DNA of 64,000 bases from NCBI GenBank assembly GCA_023376005.1, contig CM042143.1, positions 84,501,665-84,565,664 on the forward strand, written 5' to 3'. The stretch is from Doryteuthis pealeii (taxonomy: Eukaryota; Mollusca; Cephalopoda; Myopsida; Loliginidae). Every line of letters starts with the position of its first letter. The stretch's first letter is position 1. A model generated the notes under the pieces. It saw only the letters and a program-made list of their open reading frames with translations, was not told the DNA's origin and made no database searches. Below, piece by piece: positions 47,612 to 58,434 of the stretch. A program made the position numbers and the translations under genes.

Positions 47612-48473
47612 CCATGTACAAAAATGATCAAGGAAGATAATATTTTTTTAATTTCCTAATTTTAAAACAATTACCAAAATCAGAGAATTGTCCGATTTTA
47701 ATGAAATTTTCACCAAATCATTATTCAACAACCTAATTTTATAATGAATAGCTTATTTCATTAAAACAGGTTTTAAAAAACTTAAAAAAAAACAACTTTT
47801 TTTTATCAGTTCAGAGTGTTGGGGAGGTTTTGATCTTTGGTCATTTGAAGAAAAAAAAATCCAGTCCCTAATTTTGACATTTCTAGAAAGATTGAATCCT
47901 GAAGAACATATAAAAAAATTTAAAAAATAAAATAAAAATTCAATACCCGAAAAAAGTGATTTGAAAATTTAAAAGTTATTTTCTTAAAACTCAAAAAATA
48001 GTTTATGTAACGTTTGTTTTTTTTCGTAGTTTTAAAAACAATATTTTTCTTTGAATTGTTGCAACAAAAGTATTTTTTTCTGATTCAATTGGCCTATTTT
48101 TATTCACTTAAAAATTCAATAGTGAATTTCAAAGGTCTGGAACTATGCATCTTGAAGACGATATTTAAACACAAGAACAAGTTTTAATTTATGTATGTAA
48201 AAATATAATTTTTTAAATGCGCAATATTTTCCGAAATTTTTATATATTTAAAAAATTTTTTTTTTACTAACGACCTTTACGGAAGATTAAAAAGGACGTA
48301 AGTTATCCCTTTTTTATCGCCAAACGTATTAAAAAGTTATCTCCCCTTATAACCCACTTCGAAAAATGTTTACTTTATGGCTACCCATAGATTCTTAGTC
48401 AAAAAGCAAAATAGATTCTTAGCCAAAAATCAAGATATTTACGTATTTATCTCCCTTTAAATCTAGCTTTAAA

Positions 48474-48475
<2 letters not shown>
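47610..48475. other. AT-rich tract, possibly a transposon relic
   Basis: GTAGCCATGTACAAAAATG and ATCAAGGAAGATAATA right after the microsatellite resemble a Tc1-like terminus in style. No opposite end or transposase was found. Confidence 0.3.

Positions 48476-48556
<81 letters not shown>
48476..48556. repeat. (CT)n(AT)n compound microsatellite
   Basis: About 20 CT units followed by 20 AT units. Confidence 0.95.
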
Positions 48557-48559
<3 letters not shown>

Positions 48560-48589
48560 GGGTGCTATATTTATAGGTAGACAGTACTC

Positions 48590-48726
48590 CATATAATTGA
48601 TAGAGCATTGATATTTAAGTTAAGTTAGCGTGGACATGGAGTCAACACCTGGTTACTGACAGTTTCACACATGCGATTTTCAGACCAAATTTTTGGCTTG
48701 AAAATCGCATAGCCGTGAAACTAATG
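48590..48726 (+). mobile_element. Foldback element, family K, copy 2
   Basis: GATAGAGCATTGATATTTAA, GTTAGCGTGGACATGGAGTC and CTGGTTACTGACAGTTTCAC match the reverse complement of 16034-16130. The centre is an inner hairpin: TTTCACACATGCGATTTTCA against TTGAAAATCGCATAGCCG. It breaks off at 48726 where SINE E sequence begins, so the second outer arm is lost. Confidence 0.7.
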
Positions 48727-48730
48727 CCAT

Positions 48731-48898
48731 TTAGGAAGGTATGAATCCAACTATTCTCCCTATGGGTAAATAATAGGGTGGACTGGGTTATTTACGACAA
48801 CCAGTCTAGGAGAATTAAAACTCTGAATTCAAACATGTTAAATTCCGCTTAAGAAATTAACTGTGTCGCATCCTGTGGATTGGGTTGGTAAATAGATA
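48731..48898 (+). mobile_element. SINE family E, head missing
   Basis: GGTATGAATCCAACTATTC, AACCAGTCTAGGAGAATT, AAACTCTGAATTCAAACATG and GGTTGGTAAATAGATACC match 3600-3800. The tRNA-like head is replaced by foldback element K. Confidence 0.78.
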
Positions 48899-48968
48899 CC
48901 CGATCTTCAGGTGAACTTGTATCTACACGTCTGAAGTCTATTGAATTGAACTGAATAAATCCTACTCT

Positions 48969-49042
48969 GTTGAACTTATGTATGTTCATGGTACAGATAA
49001 ATTCCACGCAGTTGAACTTATGTATGTTCATGGTACAGATAT
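48969..49042. repeat. 42-bp tandem duplication
   Basis: GTTGAACTTATGTATGTTCA and TGGTACAGATA occur at 48969 and again at 49011, a 42-bp period. Two copies only. Confidence 0.85.
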
Positions 49043-49240
49043 ATTTCTGAAACTTGGAGTGTTTTAATGAGGTTAAATCAAAGTAGTAAGGTTAGGTTGT
49101 ATTAATCTTTCCAGGGACAGGGATATATCTACCTTTAAATTCACCACCTGAAATCTTGTTTTGTTTTTCTCTTCTGTTTATCTCGAATCACCAACCACTA
49201 GCATCGTTAGAAAATGCCTCAGTCATGGCTGCAGACCTTG

Positions 49241-49485
49241 AGTCTGCGTCTCAGTCGGTTGAACACCCACCTCAGAATCGCAAGGTCCCAGCTTCGATAC
49301 CGATCTCCGCCAACTCAGCCAACTCATGCGTAGCACAAATTGGGTAATCTGGTCTGTGCGGTAGTGCGGGAAGCTGACGATAGGTGTGGCGCTCTACCTC
49401 AGCAAAACAATTTCCCTGGTCTAGAGCTAGCTTTCCGGCTAATACCGATACTAAGCCACTTCGCCAACTTTACTTTATGAATACT
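49241..49485 (+). mobile_element. tRNA-derived SINE, family F
   Basis: A-box region GTCTCAGTCGGTTGAACACC and B-box region CAGCTTCGATACCGATC, then CTCATGCGTAGCACAAATTG, GGTGTGGCGCTCTACC and CACTTCGCCAACTTTACTTT. Helitron B follows within ten bases. The 63-residue frame reading through its head is not a gene. Confidence 0.8.
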
Positions 49486-49493
49486 AGTAGGAA

Positions 49494-50019
49494 TATGCGT
49501 CCTCCACCGAGCGTAAGTATTTAAGTTTTAATATAATGAAATATATTAAATTAGAAGGTCTAACGAAATTAAATAAGAACGCATATAAAAAGATTGCACT
49601 TATTTCAGTTATATTTTAATTGGTTTCTATATAAAATCATTCATATGATTGACTTTAATATGTTGGAGAATAGAACAATAATATTAGCGATCAATAAGAC
49701 GAAGTAATTATCTATTGAACCCAGTTTTGTTAAAACCAGTATGCAAATTAACCACACCATATATTATGTAAACCTTTATTTATTCATGATATATAAGACA
49801 CATTGCAGGATTCTCAAAGCACTAATTAGATGGGCTGTTTCGAGGCAAATCTAAGCCAGTTTTTCATATACATCGTTAATAAATAAGATTTATTCTATGC
49901 ATTAATGATTTTGTCAGTAAATTAAATACTCATTGATAAACTTACGAAGTTCCTGGGGATATTGTGACATAAGCAGTGACGTAGTTACAGACAGACACCG
50001 AATCTCAACAATAATAAGA
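49494..50019 (-). mobile_element. Helitron-like element, family B, reversed
   Basis: CTAG at 49494-49497, then the stem-derived CGTCCTCCACCGAGCG; ends CTCAACAATAATAAGA at 50019 before T. The body contains CTATGCATTAATGATTTTG, which gives the uninterrupted form of the site split in the 62108 copy. Confidence 0.83.
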
Positions 50020-50765
50020 TATGTTTGATGATCATAAATTATTAATGAATTATCTGATTTTTATCTGCGTTTTTCAAACACGCAACAATTTATCAAAGAA
50101 CAATTACATATGACACATGAGTGATAACTGTGTGTGTGTGTGTGTGTGTGTCTACTGTCTACGTATTGTGTGTTATCTACTCTATCTTATTGTCAATGTA
50201 ACAATCGATTCCCTGGCGAATTAAGATAAAAAGGATAAAAGTATATGATAACATTTGCACATGCCTGGAATTATATTTGTTAAATCAAGGGAAACAGATC
50301 AATTTCCTTGAACTGAAAAAAGAGAAGAAATCTATGTTAATTGCAAAAAACAAAAATAACAAAAACAAAAACAAAACACACAAGGTAAAAAAAGAAAGAA
50401 AAAAATACTCGACATTCATTGGTGCAGTTGACTGGTCTTTGTTATTATGACGATATGATTTCTAAAATAAATGTGTTTAAATGATTAAAAAACAAAACTA
50501 TGTCAAATTATCTGTTGTCGTGTATAAACGAAAAGGTTGCAATGAAACAAATGCAACAGCTGAAGTTATTGCAATTTTAACCCAAAATTATATATATATA
50601 TATATTATGAGATTTCCCCAATTTCCTGGTAGAGCACTGTAGGGGAGACCTTAGTTGACCTTTCACCGTTTAGCGTAAAAGCATTTACTCGCCTGTTGTT
50701 TACAGACTTGAGTTCTCTGGTGATTGTAAAAACATACACCCTGTAGTGTTTGTATCAATTAATTG
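50020..50765. other. AT-rich tract without recognised gene
   Basis: (GT)n at 50130-50150 and (AT)n at 50589-50604. Sequence just before SINE G may belong to it but could not be aligned with the second copy. Confidence 0.4.
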
Positions 50766-50917
50766 TTCGCCCCTGACCGACAGTACCCGATAGCCATGAA
50801 GGTAAGGGCTTGACAGACGAAAATTATGTCGGATTTCGATCCCGGCTAGAGGTAGCTGTTAAAAATGTCAAGCCGCACTGATGAGACGTAAATGTCGAAA
50901 CACGTGTCTGTGGATGA

Positions 50918-50926
<9 letters not shown>
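50766..50926 (+). mobile_element. tRNA-derived SINE, family G
   Basis: A-box-like GATAGCCATGAAGGTAAGG, B-box GGATTTCGATCCCGGC, body AGCCGCACTGATGAGACG and ACACGTGTCTGTGGATGACT, then (AT)n tail. The copy at 55699 shares the same order. The (AT)n tail explains part of the AT microsatellites in this half of the window. Confidence 0.75.

Positions 50927-50966
<40 letters not shown>
50927..50966. repeat. (AT)n tail of SINE G
   Basis: About 20 AT units directly after the SINE body. Confidence 0.9.
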
Positions 50967-50968
<2 letters not shown>

Positions 50969-51176
50969 AGATTTAAACTTTATTGTTATTTTAACCCAAA
51001 ATGCTTCAGGCCTGTCGATGGGACTTTAGAATACACCAACTTCAACTCTGAAGAGGGGTAAGGCCCCTCCCCTCAATGGGGCCACCTGTTGGCCGTGGAT
51101 GGCGACCCGTGATGCTTAAAGGCGGAATATATATATGGTGCCAAAATTGTTCACCTTCACCCATAATCTATACATA

Positions 51177-51493
51177 TATAAAGGGCAGTTGGTGTATGTA
51201 TGTATGTATGTATGTCCAGATGAAACTACGAAAATAAAACAATTAACGTCAAAGTTAATATATATATATATATACACATTGAATATCATTGGTTATTGCT
51301 TTTGGTGCAAAAATTATGAAGATTTGATTTATATTCGAAGATATTTAAAAATTAAAATATACATAGAAATGGCATTGAAATTCTACATAAAAATTTCCAG
51401 CATTTGTAAATCTCAAAAGTAAACAAATCAATACACCAGGAGTTTTTTTTGTCCCCCTCCTCGACCCAGGCAATGCTGGGCAGCCGCTTCTAG
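51177..51493 (+). mobile_element. Helitron-like element, family A, best-preserved copy
   Basis: A|TCTATACATATATAAAGGG at the 5' end and CCCAGGCAATGCTGGG, CAGCCGCTT, CTAG|T at the 3' end. 317 bp. All hallmark parts are intact: TC start, hairpin stem CCCAG/CTGGG (51465-51480), CTAG end and host A and T flanks. The 95-residue frame inside is incidental. Confidence 0.87.
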
Positions 51494-52566
51494 TTATAAT
51501 ATACATAAAAGAAAAGGAATATTTTATGAAGTTATGAATAAAGCTCTAGCGACACAAATTTTCATGGAAATTTTACGTGTATTTTTTCACAAATTATGGA
51601 ATAATCGATTTGAAAGAATGCACATTTCAGCCCACAACAAAATGTTATTTCAATGTCAAACAATAATACAAAAAAACCCCTTAAAAGACATATTTAACGC
51701 GGGAGAAAACGATTGTCTCCCTTGCCTAAATAATCAATAACCTTTATTCTCGATTTTTTGCATTTAATCGTTTTTGATAGTTCCTTACAAGATCACTATT
51801 ACGGTCACTAAATTGAACTGTTAGCTATACCTTATTTTTATAGTTATTTTTAAAATTATTTTTTGTTTATCAATCCAACTACCACCACAAATCTAGTGTT
51901 TTTAGAATATTTTAGTCTTTACTTTTATAAATCCCATTTTATCAGTTGCTGCTGGTCCTTAATTTACTGCGGTCTATGAGACTCTAAGCGGAAATGGGCA
52001 AGGGAATTCCAGCTCATATGCAAACCCTAATTAATTTACTCCCATTGGTTAGAGATGGTTGACACGGTAAGAATTTGTGTCCATTTCGTTCTTTTTTTTC
52101 CACTTCTTTTGAAATGTATTTGTTGTTATCATTTATCGAATGTTGTCTGTTTCTTCTTTGTTCAGGTGATTATTAAAATAAACTTGTTAACATCAGTCGA
52201 GGAGTCAAGCGTTTTATTTATACGCAAATTAGTGGCAGTTACTCTCACTACATACACTGACATTTATTTTGATTTATTCGTCCCTGGCAATAGTTTTGGT
52301 CAGGATTTTGTGCAGGGTACACCAATATCTTAATTTTGTCGTCATCTAACTATTTCGTAACAATTCGTTTAATGTGTTTTAGTTCATTGTCATTTTGGAA
52401 CGTCCAGTAACGCCCCAAAGACAAGTTTCGTGCATTTGTATTATATTGTTTTTAAGAACAGCTGAATACTGCTCTTTATCCTAGATACACAATACCCTTA
52501 AAAGTTATTTTGTATATTGGGCTATTCCATAATATTTTCCACTTTATCGCTTGAAAAAATAATACT

Positions 52567-52568
<2 letters not shown>
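51494..52568. other. Tract with LTR-like or exon-like signals
   Basis: A plus-strand ATGGTTGACACG is followed by GTAAGA (52051-52069). A T-rich tract ending TTGTTCAG precedes GTGATTATTAAAATAAAC. Then comes GGCAGTTACTCTCACTACA (52233-52251). Donor/acceptor and AATAAA-to-CTACA spacing could mean an LTR end or a small gene; I could not confirm either. Confidence 0.25.

Positions 52569-52644
<76 letters not shown>
52569..52644. repeat. (AT)n microsatellite
   Basis: About 38 uninterrupted AT units, one of the longest here. Confidence 0.95.
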
Positions 52645-52648
<4 letters not shown>

Positions 52649-52873
52649 GTAATAAAGAATTCATCATTCGCATCTGATGAGTCGGGAGAGTTAGACACTT
52701 TGTCTAAGCTCCCTGAAATAGACTATAATGCTAAATCTCTAAGTCTTTTCTTATTTCTTTAATTATATATTTGCTCTGTGACTCTAACATTAAGAGCACA
52801 CATTGAGCTCTCAAACTGCGACAGGTTTTTAAAAAATAAAACTCTTGTGTCGTAAGGAAGATTTCTTCTCTGG

Positions 52874-52875
<2 letters not shown>

Positions 52876-52912
<37 letters not shown>
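52876..52912. repeat. (AT)n microsatellite
   Basis: AT run immediately left of the 95-bp hairpin. Confidence 0.95.
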
Positions 52913-52917
<5 letters not shown>

Positions 52918-53118
52918 GTAAAATAAGGAATGAAAGAACAAAATTCAGACAAAAATGTGTAGTATATTTCGCTGGAATATTGAATTCAGCTTCTTCAGCT
53001 TTTATTGAATCATTAGGATCATACAATAAAAGCTGAAGAAGCTGAATTCAATATTCCAGCGAAATATACTACACATTTTTGTCTGAGTTTTGTTCTTTCA
53101 TTCCTTATTTTACCTCAT
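52913..53118. mobile_element. 95-bp near-perfect hairpin element
   Basis: Left arm 52913-53007 starts ATGAGGTAAAATAAGG; right arm 53024-53118 ends CCTTATTTTACCTCAT. The arms are reverse complements over 95 bp with one difference (T against G near 52945), which is still a wobble pair in plus-strand RNA. Loop is 16 nt (AATCATTAGGATCATA). Near-identity of the arms means recent formation, gene conversion or selection. (AT)n flanks it on the left. Confidence 0.9.
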
Positions 53119-53640
53119 TCTGTCGGATTCATTCCAACCTCCTTTTGCTCATATATATATATATATAACGATAAAGAAGATGACTTACCGGAGACTAGAA
53201 TATCGAGTTTTTGGCAACGTCAATTTTTGTGTTTTCACGTCAGCAGTCACGCTCGACATTTGAGAGTAATCATGTTTGATATTTGACATTTGAATGACGC
53301 AATCAACTAACTAGCGTTCGTATTCATTGTTTTCAGCGGGTATAATTGTATTATTCACTTCCGCAATTATCTTTAATTAATCAATTTCTTGATTAATTCA
53401 TTAAAATTAACCCTGATGATCCTTTTTTTGGTGAAATTTAAGTAGGTTATCTATATATACCTTTCTGCTATATATATATATATATATATATATAGTATAT
53501 CGATATATATCAGTGCAGTTACATATATATATGTGTAATGGATATTCAGTGCCTCACCGTGGAAAGATACCAAATTAATCTCACAGGCCATTATTACTCC
53601 TGTGAGTTGGATTCTCTTTGGGTGTTCCACATGCTCACCG

Positions 53641-53695
<55 letters not shown>

Positions 53696-53696
53696 G

Positions 53697-53746
<50 letters not shown>

Positions 53747-54265
53747 TATCAAAAAGATAAACGTATGACTATTAAGGTGATGTTTTTTGAAACGCAAAAG
53801 TAAAGCAAACGCAGCAAAATAAACAGAGTATTTGAAAAGGCTCGCTCATCTCGTCAAAAATAAAATAAAACTAAATAAATGTTCAGGTTTGCAAAGACAT
53901 CGAGAGTAAATCCAATGTGTACTCGTTCACCGACGAATGAGGTCCGGTGCCAGACATAGCTTAGTCCAAGTCAATAAAGAAAAGTGTATGAAAGCACTTG
54001 TAATGGCCGGCGTGAATGCCTCTCGACCCCCGGGTTTGCTAAGCTCACTTTGTTACTTTGCCCCTCCCCCTGCGGATAACATTCATGGCTGTTGACACGA
54101 TGTCAATCAAGAGCCAGCATGCTGCTCCCACCAAGCATTCCAGTTTCGACCGACCTGCTCGGTTAATTTGTCTACTATTCATTACTAAGTCGGACACAAG
54201 GCCAACAGCACAGTGCTTATTGTAATGGACAAATAATTTTTAACACATTTCTTTTAAACTCACGT
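53119..54265. other. Tract with microsatellites, no gene supported
   Basis: (AT)n at 53151-53166 and 53470-53493 and the compound run at 53655-53744. A patch at 53930-54190 is richer in GC without an open frame. Confidence 0.4.
53655..53744. repeat. (AT)n(GT)n(AT)n compound microsatellite
   Basis: Short AT, about ten GT, a CTAT link and about 24 AT units, preceded by (ATCT)n. Confidence 0.95.
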
Positions 54266-54500
54266 TTTTCTATTAACCCATAGATGGGACCCTAACAGGT
54301 ACTACCACTCCGGGCCAGGTGGAACCTGTGGGCAATGGGGATGAAGGTGTACTCCAGATTAAAGAATTAGAGAAATAACTCAATCTTAGATAACTGTGCA
54401 TCATCTTCGCCATCAGATAGATTTAACGTCATATCCAGGGCATTAAGACCCTCAGCCACTGCCTTCTAGCACATATATAATAAAAAGCGTCGAGGTTTCA
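54266..54500 (+). repeat. Family D copy with 3' extension
   Basis: AACCCATAGATGGGACCCTA, ACAGGTACTACCACTCCGGG, then GGCATTAAGACCCTCAGCC and TTCTAGCACATATATAAT, matching the reversed copy at 2150-2517. Confidence 0.75.
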
Positions 54501-54913
54501 CACTGACACACTGGACCCCCCCCCAATTGTAATATTGGCGTAACACAGTCTTTTTAACCCTAATTACCCACCCAACCCCAATTTGGCTGTGTATCATATT
54601 AAGCCGAGCTTAAGCATCAATAACAAAGATAAGCGAATAAGAAAAGAAAAAAAAAATCTTTTATATTTGAAGGGAAAAAATTACAATTGAAAATCTAAGC
54701 GAAATCGTTTCAGATTCTTAGACGTAATTCAACGGCAGGAAGAATACAATATAAATAAATGAATAAAATAAGTACAAATGTAATAAAAAATATGGGGAAG
54801 CTTTAAGTAAAAAAAAAATAAAAAAAATATGCAATATCTAAATAAAAGTTTATATAGGTGAAGCCCCCCTATGAATGGATGACACAGTGTATTATTGCCA
54901 CAAAGAAAAAGAA

Positions 54914-54917
<4 letters not shown>
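54501..54917. other. AT-rich tract without recognised features
   Basis: C-run at 54517-54526 and poly-A runs only. Confidence 0.5.
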
Positions 54918-54976
<59 letters not shown>

Positions 54977-55019
54977 TAATATATACATATATATAAAATA
55001 TATATACATATGTGTATAT

Positions 55020-55064
<45 letters not shown>

Positions 55065-55093
55065 ATATATACATATGTATATATTAATATATA

Positions 55094-55124
<31 letters not shown>

Positions 55125-55145
55125 ATGTATGTATAATATATATAT
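54918..55145. repeat. (AT)n cluster with TATACATATGTATA-type palindromes
   Basis: (AT)n at 54918-54968 and 55021-55061, with ATATACATATGTGTATATTG and ATATACATATGTATATATTA between and after them, then (GTAT)n at 55110-55132. Confidence 0.9.
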
Positions 55146-55504
55146 ATAACAAAAATATCGAGAGGGGCATTTTACAAGCAGAGGTTACTTTTATCATAAG
55201 CTATTAGAAAAAAAAATGCTAGAAAAGTAGAAGAAAAAAAGAGAGGCTCGCCTTCAGGATTCAGTGTCATTTTTCACAACGAATCGTTATTGGACTACTC
55301 GAGTGTTTCTGAAAAGGAGAGACAAGATTCTTATTTGCAAAAGGTTTCTCGATGGAAGACATTTTCTGTTTCTTATTGTAAGCCAAAAAGGAAATATATA
55401 GAAATTGTATTTATATATTGTTGTTACTCAGCTGTTTTCTGTTATTATTGAGAAATAAATTCATTCACTACAAGGAAGACGCGAACTATAAAACACACTC
55501 ACAG

Positions 55505-55508
<4 letters not shown>
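55146..55508. other. Tract without recognised gene
   Basis: CGAGAGGGGCATTTTACAA (55160-55178) resembles GAGAGGGGCATTGTAAAA at 15921; nothing else noted. Confidence 0.4.

Positions 55509-55587
<79 letters not shown>
55509..55587. repeat. (AT)n microsatellite
   Basis: About 39 AT units. Confidence 0.95.
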
Positions 55588-55588
<1 letters not shown>

Positions 55589-55698
55589 CGCTTAAATTGC
55601 AATGCTATCCTATTTGATGAATGTGAGCTCTCTGGCGACCTTGACATATATACATATGTATGTATTTATAAGTTAAAAACTCCACCCAGTCTGTAGGT

Positions 55699-55850
55699 CA
55701 CTGATGACCCAGTGGTTAGGAGCTCTGACTTATAAAAAATGGTCGGATTTCGATCTCGCACGGAGGTAGCTTGTTAAGTCTAGCCCCATTAAGGAGACGT
55801 TGATACGCCGAAATACGATGTCTGTGGATGACTATATATATAATATTCCA
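55699..55850 (+). mobile_element. tRNA-derived SINE, family G
   Basis: A box GATGACCCAGTGGTTAGGAG, B box GGATTTCGATCTCGC, then AGACGTTGATACGCCGAAAT and ATGTCTGTGGATGACTATAT. It ends in a short AT tail that abuts a reversed LINE fragment. Confidence 0.75.
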
Positions 55851-56034
55851 ATTTTCATTTTCCCCATTCTCTTTTCAAGGTTCTTTGGGATTATTCCAAA
55901 GGTTCTGCTAAAGTTAGTATTTCTATCGCCTTCATATTTTATAGCTTGTTCAGCTCTCTGGCTAGGTCCAGGTATATATCCAGATTTTCGTTTTCCTTTG
56001 ATTTCCCTGTGATCTGCTGGAACAGCAGGGTCAA
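55851..56034 (-). pseudogene. LINE ORF2 C-terminal fragment (second tandem piece)
   Basis: Minus-strand frames read DIYLDLARELNKL then a stop, and FGIIPKNLEKRMGKMKIG. These are the blocks LARELNKLW.M...VIPIVIGALGTIPKNLEKRLG that end many octopus-type LINE reverse transcriptase ORFs. Frames change within the fragment. It should precede the LEIKGRIGT...RILRRVL block, which instead lies upstream at 56123-56305, so this is a separate copy. It is cut off at the SINE G boundary. Confidence 0.7.
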
Positions 56035-56088
56035 TTCTTCTTCTTCTTCTTCTTCTTCTTCTTCTTCTTCTTCTTCTTCTTCTTCTTG
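56035..56088. repeat. (CTT)n microsatellite, probable LINE tail
   Basis: About 18 CTT units, AAG on the LINE strand, lying between the two LINE pieces as a 3' tail would. Serine-run frames are artefacts. Confidence 0.9.
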
Positions 56089-56305
56089 TAGGTTTTCCCC
56101 ACCAGCGTTAGCTGTTGGTTTTTCACTGGAGTGACAACAAGTCTCCCTTGGTCGACAGGACTCTTCTGAGTATTCTAACCGATTTCAATAATGCGATTGT
56201 CTGGTTGGTCCCAATTCTTCCTTTGATTTCCAGTTTGTTATTATTGTTGTTGTTGCTGTTTTTGTTGTTGCTACTGAAAAGTGTGGCATGCACGTGATAA
56301 AACAA
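56089..56305 (-). pseudogene. LINE ORF2 extreme C-terminus
   Basis: Minus-strand frame from 56305 reads LEIKGRIGTNQTIALLKSVR and ILRRVLSTKGDLLSLQ then stop at 56123, the common end of this LINE ORF (ALLKSARILRRVL...GDLLSLQ). Asn-run codons precede it. It is followed by the AAG tail. Probably the 3' end of the same copy as 56373-57285, with the RT core deleted. Confidence 0.72.
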
Positions 56306-56372
56306 GGAGAAAGGAGAAACATTGGAAGAAATACAACTACAAAATCAGGAAAATATAAGAACATTTGGAGAA

Positions 56373-57285
56373 TTACAAGTCCTTGGGAATATTGGAAGCA
56401 GACACCATGTACATCATCACGGCCTGGTGTTTTCCAGTTTGGTATTTTGTAAATTTTGCTGTTAGCGAGTCCCGATGTATGGCGACATCGGGACCTTCTA
56501 CAAGTCCTTGAGACTCTTTTTTCATGTTATTTATCCATTCGACTCTTTTGTTATGTTCTTTCATTTTCCACATCTTACTCCCCAAAACGTTTTCTCATTC
56601 GCATTCAGATGTTCATTTGTATTCATACTCTCTCCGCCGACTTGCTGGTTGGATTTTCTTTCGTTATTTTGGAAGATCCTGTTTTGCTTGGTTCTGTCCC
56701 GGTATCTTTCGATTCTTCCTTCTTTCGCAAATATTTTTGGTTTATTACTTTCAGTTGTATGGTCAGTTTTATTTGCTGTTGTTTAAAAAAAAATCTTTTC
56801 ATTCTAATATGTATTTGTGTCTTTTTTCTTCTATAGTGCTTTCGTTTGTTATCGTAGTTTCTTTATTTGTCATTCTAGTCTCATTTCCCATCCAGCTTGT
56901 GTGTTTCTTTTCGGGTTCCATGCGGAGAAAGATACCAATTTTTACCACTAACTAGTTTTGCTTCTGCATAAATTAGGTCGTTTAGTTCGGTAATGTTGTC
57001 TGCTGAGATATTATATAATACTTTATTTACATTTTCGGTTTCTACCTGGACTTTTTTTCCAGTCCTGATTTCTAGGAATAGCAATGTAACCATCTCTCCG
57101 GTCATGATTTATTTTATCAACTCTACATTGTTTCTTTCATCATGTGTTAATATTGATGCTGTGATCCTGCTATATTTCCTATTAGCTTGGGCTGGTCTGT
57201 CTATCGGTCGACCCTCTGCTATCTGGCTAGTCTGGGCTGGTATCTTCTTATCGTTGGGTCTGGTAGATGTTTCTTAATCTGGGAT
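56373..57285 (-). pseudogene. LINE ORF2 N-proximal region, RT core lost
   Basis: Minus frames read MTGEMVTLLFLEIRTGKKVQ then ADNITELNDLIYAEAKLVSG (57105-56881). After several frame changes they read KMKEHNKRVEWINNMKKESQ with GLVEGPDVAIHRDSL, then a decayed KIPNWKTPGHDG-like start of reverse transcriptase (56585-56440). The catalytic YxDD region is absent; the next recognisable block is the C-terminus at 56305. The upstream frame from 57280 (NDKKIPAQTSQIAEGRPIDR) belongs to it too. Dead copy with stops. Plus-strand frames of 90-143 codons here are shadows of this pseudogene. Confidence 0.8.
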
Positions 57286-57325
57286 GTCTTGTGTTGTTTG
57301 TTTGTTCTTTGTAACAACACAAGAC
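57286..57325. repeat. 13-bp hairpin at LINE edge
   Basis: GTCTTGTGTTGTT (57286-57298) and AACAACACAAGAC (57313-57325) are perfect inverted repeats around a 14-nt loop. Confidence 0.8.
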
Positions 57326-58337
57326 TTTTTTGTTTTGAGCTCATATATTTTATTTAAGATCCCAGTTCACAAACACACGTGTGAGAATTTTGCTAATTGA
57401 ACGGAACCAGCCATTAAGGTCCGTTCTCCTCCGCGGCCAGCCAAAGACTGATGTTCTCTTACTAACTTCCCACGTTTGCACTCACAAACCGAAATACAAG
57501 GTTACGAAGTGTCCATCATCCTTCCTATATCTTTCCATTAACCGTTATTTTAAAATCTAGGCTACTGTACACAATTAACAGGCTATCCATAAATTATGCA
57601 ACAGCAGGACTATAGCTTTTTGACAGATTTTGTTAATTCTAATGTGTTATTGAGTTAACGTTTTTCATTTTTTGAACAAATTATCAAGCATTATTTTAAA
57701 TGAGTATCTTAAAAAGTAAATGAAGTTTGCAACTTCAAGTAAGAAAGCTGAACTCGATGAAAAGTAGGTTCCTTTTCAAAAGATTTTTTCAATTTTTATT
57801 TTAAGAATAAATCTCGTTTCGACTTGCAGAGAGAAATTGACTTTTGTGCGTGAATGTAGGTGTACAACAGTATTTTGATAACATTTTAGAGTTTAAAATC
57901 AATAAATTCATTTGTTTTACTGGAAGCAAAGCGTTAAAATAACCGAAAACATTAGTCTAAGAATTTCTTCTTTTTTTTATTTTTCGTTTTCGTTTTCGCC
58001 GTCTATTTTGTAAAAAGCATTGTTTACTTCCTTGCAAACGATTTCTTGGCGCATTATAATGTATAAATTTTTGTCGTATTTTGCTGTTGGGTATTTTAAT
58101 AGAATTTTGGATTGAAATGTGTTGAAGTTTCATTTAAGGTTTGTTTTTTGGCACTCCCAATTTTCGGAAAAATCAGCGTTCGTATTTCTGAAGAAGTAAT
58201 CTTCGGAATTGTTCTGATTTGAGAGCAGTGGTTGTGTTTTTTTTTCTTCGTTTGTAGCACTTAGGTGATTAAAATATGTAAATCTATTACGACATTTTAG
58301 TGGCTGAGAAGACTATAATCATTAATATTAGATTATT
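57326..58337. other. Tract without recognised features
   Basis: No gene or repeat end supported. Confidence 0.4.
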
Positions 58338-58434
58338 TTTTAATACTGTCTTTCCTTTTATGAAGATAACCCCAGTTTACTAAATAATCTAAAATACACC
58401 CACTTTCGAGATGGAACATTTACCATAGTAATCA
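58338..58434 (+). repeat. Direct repeat, left copy, flanking LINE
   Basis: CTTTCCTTTTATGAAGATAA, CAGTTTACTAAATAATCT and TTTCGAGATGGAACATTTAC recur at 58668-58765 with about one change in eight bases. A LINE tail lies exactly between the two copies. Confidence 0.8.

Noticed and set aside
55946..56134. Poly-serine frame
   Set aside because: Comes from the (CTT)n LINE tail.
56456..57277. Plus-strand frames of 90-143 residues, membrane-like
   Set aside because: They are antisense shadows of the minus-strand LINE pseudogene.
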